A DNA stretch of 14,687 nt, taken from assembly GCA_002344525.1 (NCBI GenBank), contig DDTJ01000087.1, positions 1-14,687 on the forward strand, written 5' to 3'. How positions within the stretch are numbered: position 1 is the stretch's first letter; each line of letters starts with the position of its first letter. Under the pieces are notes generated by a model that searched no databases, had not been told where the DNA came from, and worked only from the letters and a program-made list of their open reading frames with translations. The DNA is from Akkermansiaceae bacterium UBA2367. GTDB taxonomy: Bacteria > Verrucomicrobiota > Verrucomicrobiia > Verrucomicrobiales > DEV007. Below, piece by piece: positions 5,460-13,218 of this stretch. The translations under genes were made by a program, and so were the position numbers.

Positions 5460-7698
5460 TTTCCGTCTCACGCCGTCCGCCGGATTCGCGCTTGCCCTCG
5501 CCTTCGCGACGGCGGCTCCCGCTCCCACGATGGCGGCCGAGGAGCCGCCCGCACCGGAGCCGCGCCCGCTGAGCTTCGTCAACGACATCGCGCCGATCCT
5601 GACGAAGGCCGACTGCAACACGGGCGCCTGCCACGCGAAGGCGATCACGGGCCAGCGCGGCTTCCGGCTCTCCCTGCTCGGCTTCGAGACGGAGGAGGAC
5701 TACGAGCACATCGTGAAGGAGGGCCGCGGCCGCCGCGTCTTCCCGCCCGCGCCGGAGCAGAGCCTGCTGTTGCTGAAGGCGGCGAACATCGTGCCCCACG
5801 GCGGCGGGAAGAAGCTGGACCCGGATTCCGAAGGCTACCGGACCCTCGTCCGCTGGATCGGCGAAGGGATGCCCTACGGGGACGCGGCCGATCCGGAGAT
5901 CGCGTCTCTGGAGGTCGAGCCCGCCCGGATGACGATGTCGCCCGGAGCCACCCAGCAGCTCAAGGTCACGGCCCGCTACAGCGACGGCAGCGCCCGCGAC
6001 GTGACCGGGATGGCCCTCTACGAGGCGAACGACCGCGACATGGCCGAAGCCGACGGCGGAGGCCTCGTGAAGACGCTCGACCTGCCCGGCAAGGTCGCGG
6101 TAATGGTGCGCTACTCGGGGCTGGTCTCGGTCTCGAACATCTCCATCCCCCTCGGCGCTCCAGTCGAGGCGGTGCCGCCGTCGAAGAACTTCATCGACGA
6201 CCTCGTCTTCGCGAACTTGAAGGAGATCGGCATCCCGCCCTCGCCCGTGGCCGACGACGCGACCTTCCTCCGCCGCGTCTCGCTCGACATCGCTGGCCGG
6301 CTCCCCTCGACGGAGGAGACCGCGGCCTTCCTCGCCAGCACCGACCCGGACAAGCGCGACCGGGCCATCGACGCCCTCCTCGCCACGCCCGACTACGCCG
6401 ACTACTTCGCCAACAAGTGGACCGCGCTGCTGAAGAACAAGCGCGAGGAGGCCGCCGACATCACCGCGAACTTCGCCTTCCACGCGTGGATGCGCGACAG
6501 CCTGCTGGCGAACGCGCCCTACGACGAGATCGTCCGCCAGATCCTCGGCGCCACCGGCACCATCGTCTCGAATCCGCCCGTCGCGTGGTACAAGCGCGTC
6601 AAGGAGCCGAACCAGCAGCTCGAGGACGTGGCCCAGCTCTTCCTCGGCGTGCGGATGAACTGCGCCCAGTGCCACCACCATCCCTTCGAGCGCTGGAGCC
6701 AGAACGACTACTACGCCCTCTCCGCCTTCTTCACGCAGGTCGGCCGCAAGCCCACCGCCATCGCGGGCGAGGACCTGATCTTCCACAAGCGCGGCCTCGC
6801 CCAAGTGGACGACAAGAAGACCGGGGGCAAGGTGAGGCCCGCCGGGCTCGGCCAGACGCCGCCGGAGATCCTGCCCGACGAGGACCCGCGCCTCGTCCTC
6901 GCCGACTGGATGGGCGGGAAGGAGAACCCCTTCTTCGCCAAGGCGCTCGTGAACCGCTACTGGAAGCACTTCTTCAAGCGAGGCCTCGTCGAGCCCGAGG
7001 ATGACCTGCGCGACTCGAACCCCGCAACGAACCCCGAGCTGCTCGACGCGCTGGCGGCGCACTTCATCGAGAGCGGCTTCGACCTGAAGGAGATCGTCCG
7101 CGCCATCGCCCGCAGCCACGCCTACCAGCTCAGCGAGCGGCCGAACGGGCACAACGCCATCGACCGGCAGAACTTCTCCCACTTCTACCCGAAGCGGCTC
7201 CCCGCCGAGGTGCTGCTCGACGCCATCGACGGGCTGACCGGGGCGAAGACCGACTTCGCCGACCTGCCGCCCGGCACCCGCGCCATCGCCCTGCCCGACA
7301 ACAGCTACAACCGCGCCGCGCCCTTCCTGAAGGTCTTCGGCCGTCCCGAGGGGGCCAGCGTCTGCGAGTGCGAGCGCGTCCAGTCCTCCAGCCTCGCCCA
7401 GAGCCTGCACCTCATGAACTCCGCCGAGGTCAAGGGCAAGCTCTCCGCCGCGGGCGGGCGGGCCGAGAGACTGTCCAAGCCCGAGGTGCCCGTCGCCGAC
7501 GGCGTCCGCGAGATCTACCTCGCCGCCTTCGGACGGGAACCCAGCGGCGAGGAACTGAGCGTCGCCGAGGAGTTCCTGAACCAGCCGCGCACCGACGCGA
7601 AGAACCAGCCCGTCGCCCCCGCCCTCGCCAAGCGCATGGCCTACGAGGACCTGCTCTGGGCGATCATGAACACGAAGGAATTCCTCTACAACCATTGA
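5449..7698 (+). CDS. DUF1549/DUF1553 cytochrome-like exoprotein with Ig-like domain
   Basis: 749 residues. The N-terminus to about residue 30 is a signal peptide (hydrophobic GFALALAFATAAPAPTMAA). Next is a PSCyt1-like haem segment with CNTGACH (C56, C61, H62: four residues between the cysteines rather than two) and the family context GFRLSLLGF, then a bacterial Ig-like (Big2) domain at about 150-235. DUF1549 (about 245-450) contains a canonical CAQCH (405-409) followed by HHPFERW. DUF1553 (about 490-745) includes NRYWKHFF and the CEC pair (C639, C641). These PVC proteins are periplasmic or envelope-bound; haem binding is inferred and no reaction is established. It opens the module, 25 nt ahead of the PPC gene. 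The start sits at the right end of the repeat, without a clear Shine-Dalgarno. Confidence 0.92.
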   Translation: MPFHFRLTPSAGFALALAFATAAPAPTMAAEEPPAPEPRPLSFVNDIAPILTKADCNTGACHAKAITGQRGFRLSLLGFETEEDYEHIVKEGRGRRVFPPAPEQSLLLLKAANIVPHGGGKKLDPDSEGYRTLVRWIGEGMPYGDAADPEIASLEVEPARMTMSPGATQQLKVTARYSDGSARDVTGMALYEANDRDMAEADGGGLVKTLDLPGKVAVMVRYSGLVSVSNISIPLGAPVEAVPPSKNFIDDLVFANLKEIGIPPSPVADDATFLRRVSLDIAGRLPSTEETAAFLASTDPDKRDRAIDALLATPDYADYFANKWTALLKNKREEAADITANFAFHAWMRDSLLANAPYDEIVRQILGATGTIVSNPPVAWYKRVKEPNQQLEDVAQLFLGVRMNCAQCHHHPFERWSQNDYYALSAFFTQVGRKPTAIAGEDLIFHKRGLAQVDDKKTGGKVRPAGLGQTPPEILPDEDPRLVLADWMGGKENPFFAKALVNRYWKHFFKRGLVEPEDDLRDSNPATNPELLDALAAHFIESGFDLKEIVRAIARSHAYQLSERPNGHNAIDRQNFSHFYPKRLPAEVLLDAIDGLTGAKTDFADLPPGTRAIALPDNSYNRAAPFLKVFGRPEGASVCECERVQSSSLAQSLHLMNSAEVKGKLSAAGGRAERLSKPEVPVADGVREIYLAAFGREPSGEELSVAEEFLNQPRTDAKNQPVAPALAKRMAYEDLLWAIMNTKEFLYNH

Positions 7699-7723
7699 TT
7701 GATCGAGAACCACCACCGAGACC

Positions 7724-10015
7724 ATGCGCCGCCCTCCGTTTTTTGCCGCTTTGCTAGGGTTCGTCTGCTTCCTCCCGGCGATCTCCGCGATGGCCCAGCT
7801 CGTCGTCCTGCCCGCCCCGCGCCTCCTCACCACCATGCCCATGGGAGGAAAGCTAGGCAGCACTGTCGAGGTGACGATCACCGGGGAGAATCTCGAAGAC
7901 GTCACCGCCCTGCTCTTCTCCACCCCGAAGATCACCGCCAAGCCCGCGACCGGACCCGACGGCCAGCCGATGGAGAACAAATTCCTCGTCACCATCGCGC
8001 CCGACGCCCCCGTCGGCGTCCACGAGGCCCGCGTCCTCTCGCGGCTCGGCATCTCCTCGGCCCGCGCCTTCTCCGTGGGCGAACTGGACGAGATCGTCCG
8101 CACAGCGGCGAACAACAGCGTCGAGACCGCCCTGACGCTGCCCCTCGGCACGATCTGCAACGCCACGATGACGAAGCGGGCCATCGACTACTACGCCTTC
8201 GAGGGGCGGCAGGGCCAGCGCGTCGCCGTCGATTGCGCCGCGGCGGGGATCGACTCGCGCCTGACCCCGGTCGTCATCATCGCCGACGCCAAGGGCGCCG
8301 ACCTGCTCGTGAACCGCACCGGAGGCGTCATCGACTTCACCCCGCCCGCCGACGGCACCTACCTCGTCAAGGTGAACGACCTCACCTATCAGGGCGGCGA
8401 GCGCCATTTCTACCGCCTCGCCCTACGCGAGAGCACCGGCGACGGCCCCGCCCCGCAGCAGCCCTCCACCACCCGCGTCGGCGCCGTCTCGTGGCCGCCG
8501 CAGGGCCTCCCCGCGCACGCCCCCGCCGCCGAGACCGAGCCCAACAACCGGCCCGGCGAGGCGCAGAAAGTCACCCTGCCGCTCGACATTTCGGGCAGCT
8601 TCTTCCCCGCCGCCGACGTGGACAGCTACGAGTTCGAGGCGAAGAAAGGCGAGGTCTGGTGGGTCGAGGTCGCGTCCGCGCGCCTCGGGCGGCCCACCGA
8701 TCCCTTCGTCCTCGTGCAGCACGTCGCGAAGGGCGAAGACGGCAGCGAGACCCTCGCCGACGTCGCCGAGCTCTACGACATTCCCAGCCCCGTGAAGGTC
8801 TCCTCCAACGGCTACTCCTACGACGGCCCGCCCTACGACGCCGGGTCGCCCGACGTGCTCGGCAAGGTCGAGATCCAGCAGGACGGCCTCCACCGCCTCT
8901 CCGTGCGCGACCTCTTCGGCGGCACCCGAAACGACCCGCAGAACACCTACCGCCTCCTCGTGCGGCAGGCCCAGCCCGACTTCGCCCTCGCCGCGTGGGC
9001 CGTCCACATGACCCTGCGCAACGGCGACCGCGCCGCCTTCTCCAAACCCATCTCCCTGCGCGCCGGGGGAGCCATGGTCTTCGAGGTCGTCGCGATCCGC
9101 CGCGACGGATTCGACAGCGAGATCGAGCTCGCCATGGAGGGCCTGCCCGAGGGCGTCTCCGCCGGGGGCCTGAAGATCCCCGCCGGGAAATCGGTCGGCC
9201 ACCTCGTCATCAGCGCCGACGCCACCGCCAAGCGCGGCCATTCCCTCGCCACCCTCGTCGGGCGGGCCAAGATCGACGGGCAGGACGTGACCCGCCCCTG
9301 CCGCGTCGCCTCGATGGCATGGCCCGTGAAGGACGCGAAGCAGGAGATCCCCAGCCCGCGCCTCTTCGCCGACGTGCCCGTGTCCGTGAGCGACGCCGAG
9401 CCTTCGCCCATCACCCTCACCGCCGCCGAGGACAAGGTCTGGGAGGCCGAGGAGGGCGCCACCCTGAAGATCCCCCTCAAGGCCGAGTGGCGCGGCGAGT
9501 TCTCCGGCACCTCGATGAAGCTGAAGGCCTACGGAGCCGGATTCGAGGGCGTGAAGGAATTCGACCTGCCCGTGAAGGCCGGAGCGGCCGAGGCCGTGCT
9601 CGACCTTGCCGCCCTCAAGACCGCCCCCGGCGACTACACCCTCGCCTTCTACGGCAGCGCCGTGGCCAAGTATTCCTACAACCCCGAGGCCGTGAAGGCC
9701 GCCGAGGAGGAGAAGAAGAAAGCCGAGGCCGAAGCCGCGAAGATGGCCGCCGAGGCCAAGAAGCTCGCCGGAGACGCCGCCAACGCGCCCGTCGAGAAAA
9801 AGCCCGAGATGGACACCGCCGCCAAGGCCGCCGCCGACAAGCAGAAGGAGGCCGAGTCCATGATGGCCAAGGCCACCGCCAAAGTCAAAGCCGCCAGCGA
9901 CGCCGCCGCGCCGAAGAACATCGTGGACATCTACGTCTCCGCCCCCATCCGCGTCTCGGTGAAGCCGAAGGCGGCTCCGGCGGAGGGAGCTCCGGCCACC
10001 ACCGCGCAGAAATGA
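7724..10015 (+). CDS. PPC-domain exoprotein with C-terminal coiled coil
   Basis: 763 residues. Signal peptide to about residue 25 (cleavage near AMAQ). An IPT/TIG-like beta-sandwich follows (about 34-120), then two pre-peptidase C-terminal (PPC) type domains: the first around DYYAFEGRQGQRVAVD (about 130-240), the second beginning at AETEPNNRPGEAQ (about 265-400) with DVDSYEFEAKKGEVWWVEV. Further Ig-like strands run to about 650. An Ala/Lys/Glu-rich helix, very probably coiled coil, covers about 656-726, followed by a short beta segment and a Pro/Ala-rich tail. No peptidase domain is present although PPC domains often accompany proteases. It is 25 nt behind the DUF1549/DUF1553 gene and clearly in one operon with it. 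Likely an envelope scaffold or binding partner; function not established. Confidence 0.85.
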   Translation: MRRPPFFAALLGFVCFLPAISAMAQLVVLPAPRLLTTMPMGGKLGSTVEVTITGENLEDVTALLFSTPKITAKPATGPDGQPMENKFLVTIAPDAPVGVHEARVLSRLGISSARAFSVGELDEIVRTAANNSVETALTLPLGTICNATMTKRAIDYYAFEGRQGQRVAVDCAAAGIDSRLTPVVIIADAKGADLLVNRTGGVIDFTPPADGTYLVKVNDLTYQGGERHFYRLALRESTGDGPAPQQPSTTRVGAVSWPPQGLPAHAPAAETEPNNRPGEAQKVTLPLDISGSFFPAADVDSYEFEAKKGEVWWVEVASARLGRPTDPFVLVQHVAKGEDGSETLADVAELYDIPSPVKVSSNGYSYDGPPYDAGSPDVLGKVEIQQDGLHRLSVRDLFGGTRNDPQNTYRLLVRQAQPDFALAAWAVHMTLRNGDRAAFSKPISLRAGGAMVFEVVAIRRDGFDSEIELAMEGLPEGVSAGGLKIPAGKSVGHLVISADATAKRGHSLATLVGRAKIDGQDVTRPCRVASMAWPVKDAKQEIPSPRLFADVPVSVSDAEPSPITLTAAEDKVWEAEEGATLKIPLKAEWRGEFSGTSMKLKAYGAGFEGVKEFDLPVKAGAAEAVLDLAALKTAPGDYTLAFYGSAVAKYSYNPEAVKAAEEEKKKAEAEAAKMAAEAKKLAGDAANAPVEKKPEMDTAAKAAADKQKEAESMMAKATAKVKAASDAAAPKNIVDIYVSAPIRVSVKPKAAPAEGAPATTAQK

Positions 10016-10040
10016 GACTAGCTCCGACAAGGATCTGGAT

Positions 10041-10047
10041 GTTAGGC
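10041..10047 (+). other. GTTAGGC, candidate integron core site (left cassette boundary)
   Basis: GTTAGGC fits the integron core-site consensus GTTRRRY and is the exact reverse complement of GCCTAAC at 10436-10442. It lies 26 nt after the PPC gene stop, at the point where composition changes from very GC-rich to clearly less so. The preceding bases (ATCTGGAT) resemble the right arm of an attC site but are too few to prove it. No integrase gene is in the window. Confidence 0.4.
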
Positions 10048-10198
10048 GTTGCTACGCGTGTCCTATGAATGAAAAGCGAACAATCCACCATCTGCCCGCG
10101 ACGACGTATCCCGAGCATTCTCGCCGCTCTCCGCGCAATCACATTCTCGATTACTCGTTTTGTGAGCGAGTGCCAAGCAATCCACATCCGACACCCAC

Positions 10199-10441
10199 AT
10201 GGATAAACGACTCCGAAAATATTACTACGCGGCCACCATCAACCTCTTGCTGTGGCTTCCTCTCGTTTCCATCTTCGTTTTTCCCCGGCTCACGCTTGAT
10301 CCAATTCAGAACGACGTTGCCCTAGGCATTGTTGTCGCGGGAGCACTCTTGGCTGCGATGCTCCAGCACTGGACCTATTACGACATCTACAACGCGAAGA
10401 CTCGACTCAGCACGTCTCTTCCCAATGACCGCAACGCCTAA
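10199..10441 (+). CDS. small membrane protein, probable cassette-borne ORF
   Basis: 80 residues, with a short basic N-terminus (MDKRLRKYYY) and two hydrophobic spans, roughly 14-30 (INLLLWLPLVSIFVFP) and 41-56 (ALGIVVAGALLAAML). The short connection between them suggests a two-pass inner-membrane protein with both ends in the cytoplasm. I do not recognise a family. Codon use is less GC-biased than in the flanking module genes. Its stop TAA is embedded in GCCTAAC (10436-10442), as in integron cassette ORFs, whose stop often lies in the attC R'' site. It breaks the otherwise tight order of the cytochrome module. A competing ORF in another frame (10065-10325) reads as unstructured Pro/Ser/Arg-rich sequence and is less likely. 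Confidence 0.6.
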   Translation: MDKRLRKYYYAATINLLLWLPLVSIFVFPRLTLDPIQNDVALGIVVAGALLAAMLQHWTYYDIYNAKTRLSTSLPNDRNA

Positions 10442-10464
10442 CCATGCGCTGCAGCGAACCGACC
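10436..10464 (+). repeat. attC-like left arm (GCCTAAC plus CATGCGCTGCAGCG)
   Basis: GCCTAAC (10436-10442) is followed by CATGCGCTGCAGCGAACCG and ACC, containing the 10-bp palindrome CGCTGCAGCG. From memory, the sequence and its translation (NHALQRT in one frame) recur behind genes in verrucomicrobial and planctomycete genomes, as attC-like elements would. The matching right arm ending in GTTRRRY is not found downstream: the cytochrome gene start follows within 21 nt. The site therefore appears to be half of an attC, truncated at the junction with the module. Confidence 0.45.
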
Positions 10465-10484
10465 AAACCGTTTTCAGAGCTGGC

Positions 10485-12944
10485 ATGAGACGACGCCTCC
10501 ATCTCCTTTTGCTGCTGTGTCAGGGTGGCCTCGCCGCCTCCCTGTGCGCGGAAGGCCCCGACTTCTACCGCGACGTCCATCCCTTCCTCAAGGCAAACTG
10601 CATTTCCTGCCACAACAAGACCACCGCCAAGGCCGGGCTGAACATGGAGACGCCCGAGCTCATGATCGATGGCGGCGACTCCGGCCCCGCCATCGTACCC
10701 GGAAAGAGCGCCGAAAGCCTCATCGTCGAGGCCTCGGCCCACGAGGGCGGCTTCGAGATGCCGCCGGAAAACAACAAGTCCGGCGCGGTGAAGCTGACCG
10801 AGGCCGAGCTCGCGGTGTTGAAGGCATGGATCGACCAAGGCGCGAAATCCGGGACGCAGGCCGAGCGCCAAGTCACATGGAAGCCGCTCGCGCCCGGCGT
10901 CGATCCCATCTACAGCGTCGCCCTCACGCAGGACGGACGCTACGCCGTCTGCGGGCGCTCGAACCGGCTCTTCCTCTACGACCTCGCCACCCGGCAGTTC
11001 GTCGCCGAGATCGCCGATCCTGTGGAGACGGGCGGCAGCGCCCACCGCGCCATGGTCCAGTCGCTCGCCTTCAGCCCCGACGGCACCCGGCTCGCGAGCG
11101 GGAGCTTCCGCGAGGTGAAGATCTGGAAGCGCGAACCCGTCCCGGTCGCCGAGGCTCCTGCGGTGGAGACGCCGCAACCAGCCAGCGAGACTCCTGCGAC
11201 GGAGGCTCCGCAGCCGACCGAAGAGACCCCTGCGGCGGAGAGTTCCGAATCGGTCGCCGAGGCCCCTGCTGCGGAAGTTTCCGAACCGACCGCCGAGGCC
11301 CCCGCACCGGAAACTCCGCAACCGAGCGACGAGGCCCTTCTCAAGAAAATCGCCGAGGTCGGCAAGGTCGGGATCGTGACCCACGCCCTTTCCGCCGACG
11401 GCGGCACCGTCGTCACCGGATGTTCCGACGGCTCCGTGCGCGTCTGGGAAACCGCCACCGCCAAGCCCCTCGCCGAATTGCGCGGCAGCGCCGAACTCGC
11501 CCGGCAGATCGCTAGCCACGAGTGGACCATCGCCCGCCAGACCCTCGAACAGGCCTTCCAGAAAGCCGAGACCACCCGCATCGAGGCGCAGAACAAAGCC
11601 CTCGACGAACTGCTGAAAAAGGCCAACGACGCCATCGTCGCGATGAAGGCCGCCCTGCCCGACAAGCAGAAGGCCGTGCCGCCCGCTCAGGAGGCCAAGG
11701 CCGGAGGCCAGAAAGCCGTCGACGACCTCCTCGCCAAGATCGCCGAGGCCCCTGACGGCAAGCCCGACGCCGCCTTGGACAAGCAGCTCAAGGAGGCGCA
11801 GGCGAATCTGGCCAAGCTCGCCATGGCCGAGACCTCCGCCCTCGCCGCCGCCGCCGCGACCGAAGACAACATCAAGGACGCCGAGGACGAGGTGAAGCGC
11901 ATCGACGAGACCAAGGCCAAGAACGCCCAAGCCCTCGCCGACGCGGGCACCGCCAGCGCGACCGCGAAGACGGCGCAGGACGAGGCCGCCGCCGCCCTCG
12001 CCGCCGTGAAAGCCACCTTGGCCAAGCCCGCCGCGAAGCCCGTGGCCGTGGTCCTCTCGCCCGACGCCAGCCGCGCCGCCGCCGTCTTCGACGACGGACG
12101 CCTCACCGTCTGGGCCGTGGCCACTGGCACGGCCGTCGAGGACCAGCCCGGCCCGGCCTCCCCCGACGCCACCCTCGCCGCGCGGGCCGACGGAGCCTTC
12201 GCCGCGACTGGTCCCGACGGACAGACCCGCCTCGCCGGAGCGCCCTTCCGCTGGGTCCTCGAACGCACCCTCGGCGGGGAGGCCGAGCCCGGCCTCTTCA
12301 TCGACCGCGTCAACGCCGTGAGATTCAGCCCCGACGGCAAGCTCCTCGCCGCGGGCGGCGGCGAACCCTCTCGCAGCGGTGTCCTGACCCTCTTCGATGC
12401 CGCCAGCGGCAAGGCCACCGCCACTTGGAAAGACCGCCACGACGACATCGTCATGAGCCTCGACTTCTCGCCCGACGGCAAGCTCCTCGCCTCCGGAGCC
12501 GCCGACAAGATCGCCCGCGTCACCGAGATCGCCTCCGGCGGGCAGGTCAACCTTTTCGAGGGCCACACCCACTACGTCATGGGCGTCGCCTTCCGCGCCG
12601 ACGGCCGCGTCCTCGCCACCGCCGGAGCCGACGGCGCCGTGATCTCGTGGAACATGGCCCTCGGCGAGCGGAAGAAGAAGATCGAGGGCTGGGCCAAGGA
12701 AGTGACCTCCGTGCAGTACATCGGCGCGACCAACCAGATCGTCACCTCCGCCGGAGACAACCGCGTCCGCATCGTCAACGACGAGGGCGGCGAAGTGCGC
12801 TCCATCGCCGGGCTCCCCGACTTCATGCAAGCCGCCGCGAGCACCCCGAACGGCGCCACCCTCGTCGGCGGCGGCGAAGACAGCACCCTCCGCGTCTGGA
12901 ACGGCGCCGACGGCAAGGAGCTGGCCGCCTTTGCTGCAAAGTGA
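10485..12944 (+). CDS. PSCyt1 / WD40 protein with repeat linker and coiled-coil insert
   Basis: 819 residues from ATG 10485, chosen because a signal peptide follows at once (MRRRLHLLLLLC, cleavage near SLCA); the frame is open further upstream only through the attC-like arm. A Planctomycete cytochrome C domain (about 25-125) carries CISCH (C39, C42, H43). WD40 blades begin near 140 (SVALTQDGRYAVCG, LAFSPDGTRLASGS). A low-complexity linker of five 12-residue repeats (224-283) follows, then one more blade (SADGGTVVTG), an Ala/Lys/Glu-rich coiled coil (about 335-515), and further blades to the end (FSPDGKLLASGAADK). A propeller split by a long helix is unusual in general but seen in PVC proteins. 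Probably exported and haem-binding; the propeller should mediate protein contacts. Cotranscription with the PPC gene is now interrupted by the inserted segment. Confidence 0.9.
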   Translation: MRRRLHLLLLLCQGGLAASLCAEGPDFYRDVHPFLKANCISCHNKTTAKAGLNMETPELMIDGGDSGPAIVPGKSAESLIVEASAHEGGFEMPPENNKSGAVKLTEAELAVLKAWIDQGAKSGTQAERQVTWKPLAPGVDPIYSVALTQDGRYAVCGRSNRLFLYDLATRQFVAEIADPVETGGSAHRAMVQSLAFSPDGTRLASGSFREVKIWKREPVPVAEAPAVETPQPASETPATEAPQPTEETPAAESSESVAEAPAAEVSEPTAEAPAPETPQPSDEALLKKIAEVGKVGIVTHALSADGGTVVTGCSDGSVRVWETATAKPLAELRGSAELARQIASHEWTIARQTLEQAFQKAETTRIEAQNKALDELLKKANDAIVAMKAALPDKQKAVPPAQEAKAGGQKAVDDLLAKIAEAPDGKPDAALDKQLKEAQANLAKLAMAETSALAAAAATEDNIKDAEDEVKRIDETKAKNAQALADAGTASATAKTAQDEAAAALAAVKATLAKPAAKPVAVVLSPDASRAAAVFDDGRLTVWAVATGTAVEDQPGPASPDATLAARADGAFAATGPDGQTRLAGAPFRWVLERTLGGEAEPGLFIDRVNAVRFSPDGKLLAAGGGEPSRSGVLTLFDAASGKATATWKDRHDDIVMSLDFSPDGKLLASGAADKIARVTEIASGGQVNLFEGHTHYVMGVAFRADGRVLATAGADGAVISWNMALGERKKKIEGWAKEVTSVQYIGATNQIVTSAGDNRVRIVNDEGGEVRSIAGLPDFMQAAASTPNGATLVGGGEDSTLRVWNGADGKELAAFAAK
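11154..11333 (+). repeat. five 36-bp (12-residue) tandem repeats in the WD40 gene
   Basis: Five consecutive in-frame units: APAVETPQPASE, TPATEAPQPTEE, TPAAESSESVAE, APAAEVSEPTAE and APAPETPQPSDE. The consensus is an acidic Pro/Ala/Glu spacer. Nucleotide identity between units is only partial, so the array has aged or is under protein-level selection. It would give an extended flexible linker between propeller blades. Confidence 0.8.
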
Positions 12945-13007
12945 TAGGATACAGCAATCCCGATGGCGAAGCGTCCTACAACCAAACCAGCCACCCGGCC
13001 CAAGGGA

Positions 13008-13027
13008 CGGAACGTTCGCACGTTCCG
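13008..13027. terminator. hairpin behind the WD40 gene
   Basis: CGGAACGT (13008-13015) and ACGTTCCG (13020-13027) pair perfectly with a TCGC loop, 63 nt after the WD40 gene stop. There is no T-run, so it is a possible terminator or attenuating structure only. Confidence 0.35.
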
Positions 13028-13053
13028 CTACGGCAAAGCATTCCCATCCCTGT

Positions 13054-13150
13054 CCATTCGCGAAAATTCGCGGCCATCTGCGGCCATTCGCGTTGAAAGA
13101 ATTTCGGGAACGCGAATGATCGCGAATGAAACACGAATCACCGCAAATCG
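13054..13150. repeat. near-palindromic array of 10-bp ATTCGCG units
   Basis: Four direct 10-bp units (13054-13093: CCATTCGCGA, AAATTCGCGG, CCATCTGCGG, CCATTCGCGT) face four inverted units (13111-13150: CGCGAATGAT, CGCGAATGAA, ACACGAATCA, CCGCAAATCG) across a 17-nt spacer. The inner stem CATTCGCGTT/AACGCGAATG is perfect over 10 bp. It fills most of the 274-bp gap before the DUF1501 gene. It resembles dispersed intergenic repeats of many bacterial genomes; the 10-bp period also matches a helical turn. Confidence 0.7.
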
Positions 13151-13218
13151 ACCCGCTGCCATCTTCCCATTCCCGCTTCCGGCCACTGAACACTGAACCC
13201 TGCCAAACTTCCCTCCCC

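Noticed and set aside
4849..8184. 1111-codon minus-strand open frame
   Set aside because: It runs antisense through the Uma2 and DUF1549/DUF1553 genes. Its translation is Val/Gly/Arg/Asp-rich low complexity, as expected opposite GC-rich coding DNA.
10065..10325. 86-codon ORF overlapping the small membrane protein
   Set aside because: Pro/Ser/Arg-rich, no hydrophobic pattern; the 10199 frame has two clean membrane spans and a stop in GCCTAAC.
13054..13150. CRISPR array
   Set aside because: Units are 10 bp and contiguous with no spacers; the second half is inverted.
12963..13196. 77-codon ORF (MAKRPTTKP...) between the WD40 and DUF1501 genes
   Set aside because: Most of it translates the 10-bp repeat array; no domain and no ribosome site. 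Kept as intergenic DNA.
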